DNA of 64,000 nucleotides from JANXMY01 sp964251675 (GCA_964251675.1 CAXUKS010000011.1:1-64000), one strand, 5' to 3'. Shown: positions 1 to 8,158, counted from the stretch's first letter. The notes: generated by a model from the sequence alone, not told the origin. A program made the numbers and translations.

Positions 1-29
1 GTGTCATGGACATTCGTCGATTGCTTTCC

Positions 30-70
30 AAAGGCCGAGGGGGTTCAGCCCCTCGGCCTTTGGCCCCTTT
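30..70 (+). terminator. Hairpin at window edge, possible terminator
   Basis: A 13-bp perfect stem (30-42 with 49-61) has the loop GTTCAG and is followed on the plus strand by a pyrimidine and T-rich run at 65-72. The orientation suits a plus-strand gene ending before the window. On the minus strand, downstream of fliG, there is no T-run. The loop and upper stem resemble the intergenic repeat families described elsewhere in this window, so it may be one repeat arm rather than a dedicated terminator. Confidence 0.4.
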
Positions 71-74
71 TTCT

Positions 75-1088
75 CTACGCAATCATCTCCTCGCCGCCGC
101 CGCGTGCCACGATAATCTCTCCGGCCTCTTCCAGCTTTCGGATGATCGACACAATCTTCTGCTGGCTTTCTTCCACCTGCTTCAGGCGAACCGGTCCCAT
201 GAACTCCATTTCTTCCTTCATCATCGCCGCTGCCCGCTCGGACATATTCTTGAAGATACGCACCTGTGTTCCCTCGCCGACCCCCTTGAGCGCCACGGCC
301 AGCTCTTTGGTGTCCACTTCTTTGAGAACGAGCTGAATGGCCCGGTCGTCCAGCAGAATGATGTCCTCGAAGACAAACATATTCTTTTTGACTTCGTCGG
401 CGATCTCGGGGTTGCTTTCTGACAGCGATTCGAGAATTGTTTTCTCGGTGGAACGGTCCACATAGTTCAGTACTTCCACCAGCACCTTGACGCCTCCGGC
501 CTGGCTGAAGTCCGTGGAGACGACGGAAGACAGCTTCTTTTGCAGAACGGCTTCGACTTCGCGGATGACTTCGGGGGGGGTTTTGCCCAAAGTGGCAATG
601 CGCCAGGCGACTTCGGCCCGCAAATCCTGTGGCAGCCCGGATAAAATGGCCGCGCCCTGCGCGGGAGCCAGATAGGCCAGAATGAGCGCAATGGTCTGCG
701 GGTGCTCGTTCTGAATAAACGTCGTAATCTGGCCGGCATCGGCGCGTTTCAGGAAGTCAAACGGCATGACCTGCATAGCCTGCAGGACGCGCCCGACAAT
801 CAGACCCGCTTTTTCCTCGCCAAAGGCGCTCATCAGCATTTCGCGGGCGGCGTCCATGCCGCCTTCGGCGATAAACTCCTGCGCGATACACAGCTCATGG
901 AACTCTTCAATCACGCTTTCCTTGATCTGCGGGTTGACCCGCCCCATGCGAGCCACTTCCACGCTGATGACCTCAATTTCATCCGGCGTCAGATGCGGAA
1001 AGAGCTGCCCGGCGGCATCGGGGCCGAGGGCGACCATGAGAATGGCGGCTTTTTTACGATTGGTGAGCGGCTGTTGTCGGAGTGCCAT
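75..1088 (-). CDS. fliG: Flagellar motor switch protein FliG
   Basis: FliG forms the upper C ring of the flagellar switch, joins FliF to FliM and takes torque from the stator. The 337-residue protein is full length. The N-terminal FliF-binding part covers about residues 5-105, the EHPQT motif lies at 128-132, and the MFVF motif at 237-240 starts the C-terminal torque domain with its charged helix after residue 265. It is the last gene of the minus-strand fliE-fliF-fliG series. The gap to fliF holds a 153-bp inverted repeat. Identification is secure. Confidence 0.97.
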   Translation of the reverse strand: MALRQQPLTNRKKAAILMVALGPDAAGQLFPHLTPDEIEVISVEVARMGRVNPQIKESVIEEFHELCIAQEFIAEGGMDAAREMLMSAFGEEKAGLIVGRVLQAMQVMPFDFLKRADAGQITTFIQNEHPQTIALILAYLAPAQGAAILSGLPQDLRAEVAWRIATLGKTPPEVIREVEAVLQKKLSSVVSTDFSQAGGVKVLVEVLNYVDRSTEKTILESLSESNPEIADEVKKNMFVFEDIILLDDRAIQLVLKEVDTKELAVALKGVGEGTQVRIFKNMSERAAAMMKEEMEFMGPVRLKQVEESQQKIVSIIRKLEEAGEIIVARGGGEEMIA

Positions 1089-1122
1089 AGAGGTAGCTTT
1101 CTTGGTATAAATCTTCGGAGCA

Positions 1123-1275
1123 GGACCCCTCCCGCTCGTTCCTCGCTCCCTCCCCTGTTAGGGAAGGGTCAAGATGAGGACAAGAGGCAAAAGCCGCTGC
1201 ATCATGGCTCTTTTCCGGCTCTTTCTTTGCCCTCCCTTGACAGGGGAGGGAGCGAGGAACGAGCGGGAGGGGTCC
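1123..1275. repeat. Long inverted repeat between fliF and fliG (family A)
   Basis: Arms at 1123-1157 and 1241-1275 are perfect 35-bp reverse complements around an 83-bp spacer, with inner partial palindromes such as CCCTCCCCTGTTAGGG. The same core recurs at 21555-21675 and, in frame, at 37921-37975. The right arm abuts the fliF stop codon (TAA at 1276-1278 read on the minus strand). A structure this large in the fliF-fliG transcript could affect termination or mRNA stability. Confidence 0.85.
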
Positions 1276-3006
1276 TTACGAAACCTTCGTGTCGTCGGCC
1301 ATCCAGCCCTTCATCAGCAGGGCGACGCTTTCGGGATGGGCATCGACCATCGTGCGGATACTTTCCATCTTCAGATCCTGCTGCTCCTCAATCGACGGGG
1401 CGCGGGCGCGGCGGCGCGGGCGGCCTTCGGGGTCCGGCATCTCAGACAGCACATCTTCCACCGTCAGCGGGCGTTCGTCGGCCATCTGCGCTAAATCCCG
1501 GCTGCTCGGGGAGTGGCCGAGAATAGCTGCCATCTCCAAATCGGGTGCTGCGCCGTTCAAGTAGCCGAGATTCGCGCCGCCGCCCGCCAGCGCAAGCTGA
1601 GGCTCATTTGCAGCCTGACCTGGGACACCCTTGCGGCCTGTGCCTTTAGTCAGCAGGACCAGCAGCACCACCGCGACGACGCACACAGCCAGGGCGCGGG
1701 CGATATTGCCCATCAGCACCTGCGTGGCCTGCGCTTTCATTTGGGCATCCTGCGCCTTCTGGGCGCTGGTGTCAAAAGCTATCTGCTGGACGGACACCAA
1801 CCGCGAAGTGTCGCCGGGCTGCGCTAAAATCGCCGAGCCGATGATGTCTTTGATTTTGGCGATATTCTCGGCGGGAATGCTGGTGTCTACCAGAGCGGCC
1901 ACGGACTCTTTGCGGACCGCGCCGGGAGCAACATTGGTGACGGTGTGGGAAACGTTGGTTTCGTGGTTTTCAGTGGTGTCGGTCTTGGTGTACTTGCCGC
2001 CGCCGCTAGACGTGCCGCCGGTCTGGTAGGACGGAGCATTTAAATTGCTGCCCGACCCGGCAATGCCGCCGACAGCGGGAGGAGCACCCGCGCCGGAGTA
2101 GTTTTCTTCCGAGGTACGTGTGCTGACTATTGTGCCCGCCGCCCCGCCAACGGGGAGGGGATGGTTGGTTTCGTCTTTATGTATCTGGTCAAAATTGAGT
2201 TCTGCCGTGACAGTGACGACGGTTTTACGCGGCCCAAACGTGTTGTCGAGCATGGCCTGAAGCCGCTTGCCTTCGGTCTCGCTGAACTGGGCGTTCTTTT
2301 TAGACGGCTCATCCGTGCCGGGGTCGCCGGTTCCGTTGTCCGTCCACAGGGGGACGCCGCTCTGGTCGGTCAGCGTGACATTGGCGGGCGTCAAATCCGT
2401 CACCGAATGGGCGACGAGATTGACGATACCCTTGACCTGCAAATTGGACAGCGTCTCGCCGGGTTTCAGGGTCAGCAGCACCGCCGCCGTGGGCGGCTTG
2501 TCGGTCCCGACAAACGCGGACGTGCTGGGCAGAGTGATGGACACAGCGGCGGACTGCACGGGGTCGAGCCGCATCAGCTTCCGAGACAGCTCGCCTTCAT
2601 TGGCGGCGAGTATCTGCTGGCTTTCATTCTGCGACGAAATCCCGAAGCCCAGATTTTTGAGAGATTCGATGCCGACCACCGCGCTGTCTTTGGACAGAAT
2701 GCTGGCCGACTCGATATACATATGCGCGTTGCCTTCGTCCTTGCCGGGAACCGAGATCATGCCGTCCTTGTCATCAAAGTGCATCTGAATGGAATGGTCG
2801 CGCAGCACCGTTTCAATCGCCGCCGCATCCTTGCCGCTGACCCCGTGGTAGATGGGGCGCCAGTCCGGCGAGGCTGCCAGCGACGCCGCCACGCCCAGGC
2901 CGACCACGACCAGCAGCGCCAGTCCCGTCGCCATCGCCCGTGTCGCTGGCGTCGCCGCCGCCCACCACGCCTTCAGCCCGTCCATCCACTGTGTCATTAC
3001 CGGCAT
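1276..3006 (-). CDS. fliF: Flagellar M-ring protein FliF
   Basis: FliF builds the MS ring in the inner membrane that houses the export gate and carries FliG. The protein has 576 residues, normal for the family. A first membrane helix lies near residues 22-46, the YscJ-like ring-building domains follow, a Gly/Ser-rich periplasmic stretch lies around 300-345, and a second membrane helix near 430-452 precedes the cytoplasmic FliG-binding tail. A second in-frame ATG three codons in is an alternative start. It lies 39 bp after fliE, probably in one transcript. Confidence 0.96.
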   Translation of the reverse strand: MPVMTQWMDGLKAWWAAATPATRAMATGLALLVVVGLGVAASLAASPDWRPIYHGVSGKDAAAIETVLRDHSIQMHFDDKDGMISVPGKDEGNAHMYIESASILSKDSAVVGIESLKNLGFGISSQNESQQILAANEGELSRKLMRLDPVQSAAVSITLPSTSAFVGTDKPPTAAVLLTLKPGETLSNLQVKGIVNLVAHSVTDLTPANVTLTDQSGVPLWTDNGTGDPGTDEPSKKNAQFSETEGKRLQAMLDNTFGPRKTVVTVTAELNFDQIHKDETNHPLPVGGAAGTIVSTRTSEENYSGAGAPPAVGGIAGSGSNLNAPSYQTGGTSSGGGKYTKTDTTENHETNVSHTVTNVAPGAVRKESVAALVDTSIPAENIAKIKDIIGSAILAQPGDTSRLVSVQQIAFDTSAQKAQDAQMKAQATQVLMGNIARALAVCVVAVVLLVLLTKGTGRKGVPGQAANEPQLALAGGGANLGYLNGAAPDLEMAAILGHSPSSRDLAQMADERPLTVEDVLSEMPDPEGRPRRRARAPSIEEQQDLKMESIRTMVDAHPESVALLMKGWMADDTKVS

Positions 3007-3045
3007 TCCACTCTCCCGCTAACCCTGGACCGCATCAAAACGCCT

Positions 3046-3381
3046 CTACATACTGATCCGCATGATTTCCTGATAAGCGTCCACAGCCTTGTTGCGGATC
3101 TGCGTCGTCATTTGCAGCGCAATCGTCGCCTGCTCCGAGGCGATCATCACCGAATGCACATCGCTGGTCTTGCCTTTGGCGAACGACTGCGCCAGATCCG
3201 AGGCGCGGCCCATTTTGTCGTTGACCGCCCCAAAGGCGCTTTCCAGCGTCGCTGCAAACGACGGTGCCCCAGAGGCCCCCGCTGCGGGCGTGTCCAGCGC
3301 ATCCCCAATGGGGTTTGCAAAACTCATCGCCCCGGAGGTGACGGACGAAATGGGAGAAATCGGCAAAGAAAATAGACTCAT
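3046..3381 (-). CDS. fliE: Flagellar hook-basal body protein FliE
   Basis: FliE is the small adaptor between the MS ring/export gate and the proximal rod. The 111-residue product has the typical alanine-rich N-terminus followed by two helices (from SFAATLESAFGAVNDK onward) ending in NKAVDAYQEIMRISM, the characteristic FliE C-terminus. An AGGAG Shine-Dalgarno lies 6 nt before the ATG. It starts the fliE-fliF-fliG run. In many genomes flgB-flgC lie directly upstream; here they are separated from it by an opposite-strand gene and a mobile repeat. Confidence 0.93.
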   Translation of the reverse strand: MSLFSLPISPISSVTSGAMSFANPIGDALDTPAAGASGAPSFAATLESAFGAVNDKMGRASDLAQSFAKGKTSDVHSVMIASEQATIALQMTTQIRNKAVDAYQEIMRISM

Positions 3382-3501
3382 TGGTGTCTCCTGTCAAACG
3401 TGCGTGATAAAAATTTCTCTAAACTTGGACAGGCAGATTGTTCCACACGCCCCGGCAAGTTTCACAGGTTATTTTAACAGGCAGGCATAACAAAGGCAGG
3501 G

Positions 3502-3615
3502 GGCGTTGCTGGATAAATCCCAGAGTCGTGGTTTAGCGTGTGGTTGAGAGTGCCTGGGGTGTAGAAACCCCCGGCATTCGGCGGCATTTGGCCCGTCTAT
3601 TCATGCAGCAATGCC
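3502..3615. mobile_element. MITE-like element with IS5/IS903-type ends (copy 1)
   Basis: The left end GGCGTTGCTGGATAAAT and the reverse complement of the right end, GGCATTGCTGCATGAAT, form terminal inverted repeats. The interior has the hairpin-forming core GTGTAGAAACCCCCGGC. The flanks AAGGCAGGG (3493-3501) and GAGGCGGGG (3616-3624) agree at 7 of 9 positions, consistent with a decayed 9-bp target duplication. There is no coding capacity. It fills most of the 360-bp gap between fliE and the oxidoreductase gene. Confidence 0.7.
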
Positions 3616-3626
3616 GAGGCGGGGTG

Positions 3627-3632
3627 TATAAT
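3627..3632 (+). promoter_or_regulatory. Candidate -10 box for the oxidoreductase gene
   Basis: TATAAT lies 11 bp beyond the end of the MITE-like element and about 110 bp before the ATG at 3742. No good -35 box is seen 16-18 bp upstream, where the element's terminal repeat lies. The gene also has an AAGGAG ribosome site just before its start. Only the -10 match is visible, so this call is tentative. Confidence 0.3.
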
Positions 3633-3741
3633 CAGAATGCAAGCGGAGAAGGCCACCCCCGACACTCTGAACGGTGCTTTGAAGCGTGACTGGTGAGGTC
3701 TCTGCAGCAACTTTGACAGCGAGGACAACAAGGAGAAAGCG

Positions 3742-4671
3742 ATGAAAGCAGTGCGTGTGCATCAGTTCGGCGGAATTGACGCGATGGTCTATGAAGAGAC
3801 GCCCCGCCCGGAGCCGGGACCGGGCCAGGTGCTGGTGCGTGTGGCGGCGGCAGGGGTCGGCCTCTGGGATGCGCTGATCCGCGAAGGCGACAGCGACCTC
3901 GGGCATACTGTGCCGCTGACCCTGGGGTCCGATCTGGCGGGAATAGTCGAGGCCGTCGGCCCCGGAGTCACCGATTTTGAAAGGGGCGACCGGGTGTTTG
4001 GCGCGACCAACCCGCTGTTTATCAATGCCTATGCCGAGTATGCGGTCGCCGATGCCGGGATGATTGCCCGGACGCCCGAGCGTCTGAGCCAGATCGAGGC
4101 CGCCTCCGTGCCGGTCGTCGCCGTCACCGCCTGGCAGATGCTCTTTGACCACGGCAGCGTCGGCAGCGGCTCGCAGGTTCTGATCCTCGGCGCGGCGGGG
4201 GTGGTCGGCGCCTATGCGGTCCAGCTTGCTAAAAGCGCCGGGGCGAATGCTGCCGCCGTCGTGCGCCCGAAGGACGCGGAGTACGTCCGCAGTCTCGGGG
4301 CCGACCGCGTGCTGGATGCTTCAGCATCCAGCACAGAGCAAGGCGTCAGCGGGATAGATGTCGTGCTGGATTTGGTGGGCGGGGAAAGCCTGGAACGCTG
4401 GATCGGGGCGCTGAAGCCGGGCGGAACGTGCGTGTCCGCCGTGGCCCTGCCGGACACGCAAAAAGCGGGGCGGCCAGATATAAAAGCCCTGTTTTTTTAT
4501 GTGTCCGTCACCACAGCGGGGCTGACCAAGATTGCCGCCCGGCTTCAGTCCGGCACGCTGACACCGACCGTCGGCGAGGTCCTGCCGCTGGCGGAGGCCC
4601 GGACGGCCCATGAAATGCTGGCCGGGCGGCCCCACCAGCGGGGCAAAATCGTTCTGCGGGTCTCCGACTAG
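3742..4671 (+). CDS. NADP-dependent zinc-type alcohol dehydrogenase / quinone oxidoreductase family protein
   Basis: This is a 309-residue MDR-superfamily reductase, presumably reducing a quinone or enone with NADPH in the cytoplasm. The N-terminal GroES-like domain starts with MKAVRVHQFGGIDAM. The Rossmann fold carries GAAGVVGAYAVQLAKSAG near residue 150, and the C-terminus ends with the typical HQRGKIVLRV. The structural zinc cysteines of true alcohol dehydrogenases are absent, fitting the quinone-reductase branch. It has a good AAGGAG site. It sits alone on the plus strand inside the flagellar cluster and its 3' end overlaps flgC by 4 bp. The substrate is unknown. Confidence 0.85.
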   Translation: MKAVRVHQFGGIDAMVYEETPRPEPGPGQVLVRVAAAGVGLWDALIREGDSDLGHTVPLTLGSDLAGIVEAVGPGVTDFERGDRVFGATNPLFINAYAEYAVADAGMIARTPERLSQIEAASVPVVAVTAWQMLFDHGSVGSGSQVLILGAAGVVGAYAVQLAKSAGANAAAVVRPKDAEYVRSLGADRVLDASASSTEQGVSGIDVVLDLVGGESLERWIGALKPGGTCVSAVALPDTQKAGRPDIKALFFYVSVTTAGLTKIAARLQSGTLTPTVGEVLPLAEARTAHEMLAGRPHQRGKIVLRVSD

Positions 4672-5120
4672 GCGCGGCCAATCTCCATCGCCTTCATCGC
4701 CATGCCTTTGACCGCGCCGACGGCGGCGACATTGGCTTCATAGGCGCGGGTGGCTCCCATCATGTCTACCATCTCGGTGACGGTGTCAATGTTCGGCAGA
4801 TTGACATAGCCTTTGGCATCGGCGTCCGGGTGGCCGGGCTGGTAGACGCGCTTGAACGGGCGGCTATCCGGCACAATGCCCGCCACCTGCACGCCGCCGT
4901 GGACCGTGCCGTTGTCCTCGTCCTCGCCGGACAGGCCCGCCAGAGTCTCGCCGAACGTCGTGCCCATCGGGGCAAACGACACCTGTTCGCGCCGGAACGG
5001 GCCGCCGCCGGGCGTGCGCGTGGTGTTGACATTGGCGAGGTTGTTTGCCACCACGTCCATGCGAAGCCGCTCGGCGGTCATGCCCGAGGCGCTGATTGCC
5101 AGCGTGTCCATGTATCCCAT
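4668..5120 (-). CDS. flgC: Flagellar basal-body rod protein FlgC
   Basis: FlgC is a proximal rod subunit exported by the flagellar type III system. The 150-residue product has the N-terminal helix with the ANNLANVNTTRTPGG rod signature (about residues 26-40) and the C-terminal NIDTVTEMVDMMGATRAYEANV motif region needed for rod polymerisation. It follows flgB by 3 bp, so the two are co-transcribed. Its stop region overlaps the convergent oxidoreductase gene by 4 bp. Confidence 0.96.
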   Translation of the reverse strand: MGYMDTLAISASGMTAERLRMDVVANNLANVNTTRTPGGGPFRREQVSFAPMGTTFGETLAGLSGEDEDNGTVHGGVQVAGIVPDSRPFKRVYQPGHPDADAKGYVNLPNIDTVTEMVDMMGATRAYEANVAAVGAVKGMAMKAMEIGRA

Positions 5121-5123
5121 TCG

Positions 5124-5519
5124 TTAACGTCCCCCTGCGATTACGTATTTCATGGCCGAAAACTGGCCGCTCATCAGTTGTGCCGCGCCGTTGTAATAGA
5201 TCTCAGCAGCAGTCAGGCGGCTGGTCTCGGCGTCAATATCCACATTGTTGCCATCGGCCCGCATAGAGCCGTCGCTTTGCGTGGTCATCGACGGCCCCGC
5301 ACTGGCATTGCCGGGGTCGTCGGCGAACGTCAAATGCCGGGGATCGGTCGTCTCCTGTGGCAAAGTGTCGCTCGCATCCTGAAGCAGCGCGGCAAACGTG
5401 GCATCCTGCCGCTTGAAGCCAGGGGTGTTGACATTGGAAATGTTGTTGGAGACGGCCTGCAGCCGCGCCGAGCCGAGGTCGAGCGCCCGCGAGAGGGCTG
5501 TAAACGTGCTGGTGTCCAT
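5124..5519 (-). CDS. flgB: Flagellar basal-body rod protein FlgB
   Basis: FlgB is a proximal rod subunit. From the ATG at 5519 the product has 131 residues beginning MDTSTFTALSRALDLGSARL, with SNNISNVNTPGFKRQDATF as the rod signature and a C-terminal helix ending AMKYVIAGGR. A longer frame to 5576 exists, but its extra 19 residues run through the terminator of the upstream PHP gene and do not look like FlgB. It is the first gene of the flgB-flgC pair. Confidence 0.93.
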   Translation of the reverse strand: MDTSTFTALSRALDLGSARLQAVSNNISNVNTPGFKRQDATFAALLQDASDTLPQETTDPRHLTFADDPGNASAGPSMTTQSDGSMRADGNNVDIDAETSRLTAAEIYYNGAAQLMSGQFSAMKYVIAGGR

Positions 5520-5559
5520 ACCCGTACTATCGGCAGGGTAGGGGAGAAACTTTAGGGGC

Positions 5560-5592
5560 AAAAAAGAAACCGGCACTGGAAGTGCCGGTTTC
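5560..5592 (-). terminator. Rho-independent terminator after the PHP phosphatase gene
   Basis: A 12-bp perfect stem (5566-5577 with 5581-5592) closes a 3-nt loop. Read on the minus strand it is followed by six T residues at 5565-5560. It begins directly after the PHP gene stop codon (5593-5595), so it ends that transcript and separates it from flgB. Confidence 0.85.
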
Positions 5593-6318
5593 CTATGCAG
5601 TAATCATCGACCGGGGCCGGGCGTCCACCATCTCCTGAGCGCGGGTATCGCCGACAATCTGGGCGGCGGCGTCGCGGGCCTCGCGCAGCAGGCCGGGGGA
5701 GCGGTCGCGCAGGTCGTGGGAATCGGAGGCAATCACGAGCGGCCAGTCCCAGGCATGGTTCAAAATGGCCTGCGCCGTCGCCTGGGCACGCGGCCCAAAC
5801 CGGCCCAGCAGGCTGCCGCTCGTGAGCTGGAACGCGACGCCCAGCGGGGCGCAGGCTTCCAGATAGGCCAGACTGGTCTGGATTTCCGCGCACCGCTCCG
5901 GGTGGGCCAGCACCATCTGAAACCCGGCGTCAATAATGGCTTTGACGCTGTCCAGAGCGTCGTCGGGCAGATGGTCAAACGGCGGCTCGACCAGCGCCCA
6001 CCGGCCCGCATCGCCCAGCGTCCCGATTTCGCCTTCGGTCAGGTCACGGGCCACACGCGGCCCCAGCTTGATTTCCAAGCCCGGTACGACTTTGAGGGCG
6101 ATCTTGGCCCGGTTCAGAGACTCCTGCAGGGCGGCGACGTGCTCCCGCACCGCCTCGGGCCGGGAGGTGCGCCGCAGATACCAGCCGCGATGCGGGGTTG
6201 CTACCAGCGTGTCCGTGCCCGCCGCGACCGCCTGCCGCGCCATTTTCAGCGCCTCAGACACGCTGCGAGCGCCATCGTCCACACTTGGCAGCAGATGGTT
6301 ATGAATATCAACAAACAC
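5593..6318 (-). CDS. CpsB/YwqE-type PHP-domain tyrosine-protein phosphatase
   Basis: This 241-residue PHP-fold metallo-phosphatase is of the CpsB/CapC/YwqE type. These dephosphorylate BY-kinases that control capsule or exopolysaccharide export. The metal-binding N-terminus DIHNHLLPSVDDGARS is intact, and further ligands appear in TPHRGWY, the glutamate of GLEIKLG, AHPERCAEI and SDSHDLRDR. No tyrosine kinase or capsule gene is nearby, so its substrate here is unknown. It lies 20 bp after rsmE and is closed by a strong terminator. Confidence 0.85.
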   Translation of the reverse strand: MFVDIHNHLLPSVDDGARSVSEALKMARQAVAAGTDTLVATPHRGWYLRRTSRPEAVREHVAALQESLNRAKIALKVVPGLEIKLGPRVARDLTEGEIGTLGDAGRWALVEPPFDHLPDDALDSVKAIIDAGFQMVLAHPERCAEIQTSLAYLEACAPLGVAFQLTSGSLLGRFGPRAQATAQAILNHAWDWPLVIASDSHDLRDRSPGLLREARDAAAQIVGDTRAQEMVDARPRSMITA

Positions 6319-6338
6319 CGAATTATGCTCCGTCCCTC

Positions 6339-7100
6339 TTAGACTCCGTTTGGCAGGGCCGTGGGTTCCAGCGCAAACAAAATCTGCGCGGCCATCACCA
6401 GCGCCGCCGTTTCCGTCCGCAAAGTGCGTGGCCCGAGAGACACCGCCGACACCCCGGCTGCCGAGGCGGCCTTCACCTCATCAAAGCCAAAGCCGCTTTC
6501 CGGGCCAACGATAATCAGCACGCTCTTCGGCGGTATCGGCTGTGCGGTCAGCGCGTCTTTGAGAAGCGTCTTCGTTCCTTCTTCGTGCGCCAGCAGAGTC
6601 AGGTCATAGTCCGGGGCCGCCGCCAGTACATCGGATAAAAACCCGTCCGCCCGCAGGGTCGGCAGCACCGCCCGGTGCGCCTGCTCCGCCGCCGTCTTGA
6701 TAATCTCCGCCCACCGCCCCAGACGCTTCGTGTGCCGCTCGCCGGTCAGGTGCGTCAGGCTCCGGGCGCTCTCAAAGGCCCAGAAATGGGACACGCCGAC
6801 TTCCGTGCCGCGCTGCCAGACCTGCTCGCTCTTGTCGCCGACTTTCGGCAGGGCCTGCGCCACGGTGATTTTCGTGACCGGCTCCGTGCCTAAAACCACC
6901 GGCTCCCGCATCTGCGCCAGCGACTTGGTCTTGCCCACTTCCATCAGCACCGCAGGCCACTCGCGCCCGGAGCCGTCCAGCACGGCGATTTTGTCCCCCG
7001 CCTGCGCCTTCAGCACCGCCCGCAGGTGGTGCGAATCATCGCCGTCCAATGTCACCAAATTGCCGGAAATCTGTTCCGGGCGCACAAAAAAACGGGTCAT
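6339..7100 (-). CDS. rsmE: 16S rRNA m3U1498 methyltransferase RsmE
   Basis: RsmE methylates N3 of U1498 in 16S rRNA using S-adenosylmethionine. The 253-residue protein has the PUA-like N-terminus (MTRFFVRPEQISGNLVTLDG) and the SPOUT knot with IIVGPESGFGFDEV and LGPRTLRTETAAL, both diagnostic for RsmE. It follows prmA, an arrangement common in bacteria, with a 172-bp gap holding a hairpin repeat. Confidence 0.95.
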   Translation of the reverse strand: MTRFFVRPEQISGNLVTLDGDDSHHLRAVLKAQAGDKIAVLDGSGREWPAVLMEVGKTKSLAQMREPVVLGTEPVTKITVAQALPKVGDKSEQVWQRGTEVGVSHFWAFESARSLTHLTGERHTKRLGRWAEIIKTAAEQAHRAVLPTLRADGFLSDVLAAAPDYDLTLLAHEEGTKTLLKDALTAQPIPPKSVLIIVGPESGFGFDEVKAASAAGVSAVSLGPRTLRTETAALVMAAQILFALEPTALPNGV

Positions 7101-7153
7101 AATTACTCAGTCAGTAGCTTCAGTCAAAATCGAAATCAGGTCAGCACCGCAGG

Positions 7154-7287
7154 GAGCCGGGGGTATAAAACCCCCGGCATACCAGGTAGACGCCCTGCCG
7201 GGCTAAAGAAGGTCAGGGGCCAATCATTCACTCTTCCGCCCGGAGGGTGGCGGAGCTTTTCTGCCGGGGGTTTTATACCCCCGGCTC
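7154..7287. repeat. Inverted hairpin repeat (family C) between prmA and rsmE
   Basis: Two hairpins, at 7156-7178 and 7263-7285, are each built as GCCGGGGG-AT-rich-CCCCCGGC and are reverse complements of each other. Between them lie shorter palindromes such as CCGCCCGGAGGGTGGCGG. The prmA stop codon (7273-7275) lies inside the right hairpin, so the element provides the end of that gene. Similar cores occur at 20065-20224, 36133-36324, 40392-40521 and 54473-54613. Confidence 0.8.
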
Positions 7288-8142
7288 CCCCGGCGCGGCC
7301 TTCTCAAACACCAGCGCCACCCATTCGGTCTGCCGGTGCGTCTCGCGGGACAGGAACCCGGCGGCTTCGACGGCCTGACGCACATCAGCCTCGCGGGTGT
7401 CAATAATGCCCGACGCGATGAACGTGCCGCCAGGCCTGGTCAGCGCGGCGAGTTCCGAAGACAGGCCGATAATTACATCGGCTAAGATGTTGGCGACCAC
7501 CACGTCATAGGAGCCGGAGGGCAGGGCCTCGGTGACTTCCACGATGACCCCGTTCTCAGCGGCGTTCTCACGGGCGATGGTCACGGCCAGCGGGTCGTTG
7601 TCGTTGGCCCGCACCGGGGACGCGCCCAGTTTAGCCGCCGCAATCGCCAGAATGCCGCTGCCCGTGCCGATGTCGGCCACGCTCACGCCCGGCCTGACAT
7701 ACGTTTCCAATGCCACAAGGCAAAGCTGCGTGGTGGGGTGGCTGCCTGTGCCGAAGGCCATGCCGGGGTCAATCACCAGGGGGATGTCCGAGTCAGACAG
7801 CTCCGGCGTCTCCCAGGGCGGCGTGACCAGCAGATGCTGCCCGACCCGGAACGGCTTGAAATACGCTTTCCAGGCATTCGCCCAGTCGGCTTCCTCCACA
7901 TACCGCAGGGTCAGCGCCGTGCCCGCCCCGCTCACGCCAAAGCCGGGCAGGGCGAGGAGCGCATCCTGAAGCTGACTGAGCCTGCCTTCCAGCCGGTCGT
8001 CCACGGGCAGAAAGCCCGCGACGGAGGGCGGCGCGATGGCGTCGCGCACCTCAAAGCCCGCGCATCCCACATCGGCCAGCGCCGCGCCGACGGCATCCGT
8101 CGCCTCGGCTTCTGCGTCTATGATAATTTCCGCCCAGCGCAT
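7273..8142 (-). CDS. prmA: Ribosomal protein L11 methyltransferase PrmA
   Basis: PrmA trimethylates ribosomal protein L11. From ATG 8142 the protein starts MRWAEIIIDAEAEATDAV and has about 289 residues. The class I SAM motif VADIGTGSGILAIAAAKLG, the PPWETPE stretch, and the NPF/NxL-type VVANILADVI motif are present. The longer frame upstream reads through a repeat and is not credible. The last residues (APGEPGV) and the stop codon are encoded by the left part of a hairpin repeat, so the original C-terminus may have been altered. Confidence 0.93.
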   Translation of the reverse strand: MRWAEIIIDAEAEATDAVGAALADVGCAGFEVRDAIAPPSVAGFLPVDDRLEGRLSQLQDALLALPGFGVSGAGTALTLRYVEEADWANAWKAYFKPFRVGQHLLVTPPWETPELSDSDIPLVIDPGMAFGTGSHPTTQLCLVALETYVRPGVSVADIGTGSGILAIAAAKLGASPVRANDNDPLAVTIARENAAENGVIVEVTEALPSGSYDVVVANILADVIIGLSSELAALTRPGGTFIASGIIDTREADVRQAVEAAGFLSRETHRQTEWVALVFEKAAPGEPGV

Positions 8143-8158
8143 AGTGTGTTTCTCTGAA

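Noticed and set aside
1..422. Plus-strand open frames over the fliG 3' end
   Set aside because: They are the antisense of fliG, whose protein is unmistakable; high GC leaves long open shadow frames on the other strand.
3502..3615. Small RNA gene in the fliE gap
   Set aside because: The sequence is better explained as a MITE-like element because it shares ends and flanking duplications with two other copies.
3601..4152. Minus-strand 183-codon frame opposite the oxidoreductase
   Set aside because: Composition is His/Gly/Asp-rich shadow sequence with no family motif, and it lies wholly under a well-supported gene.
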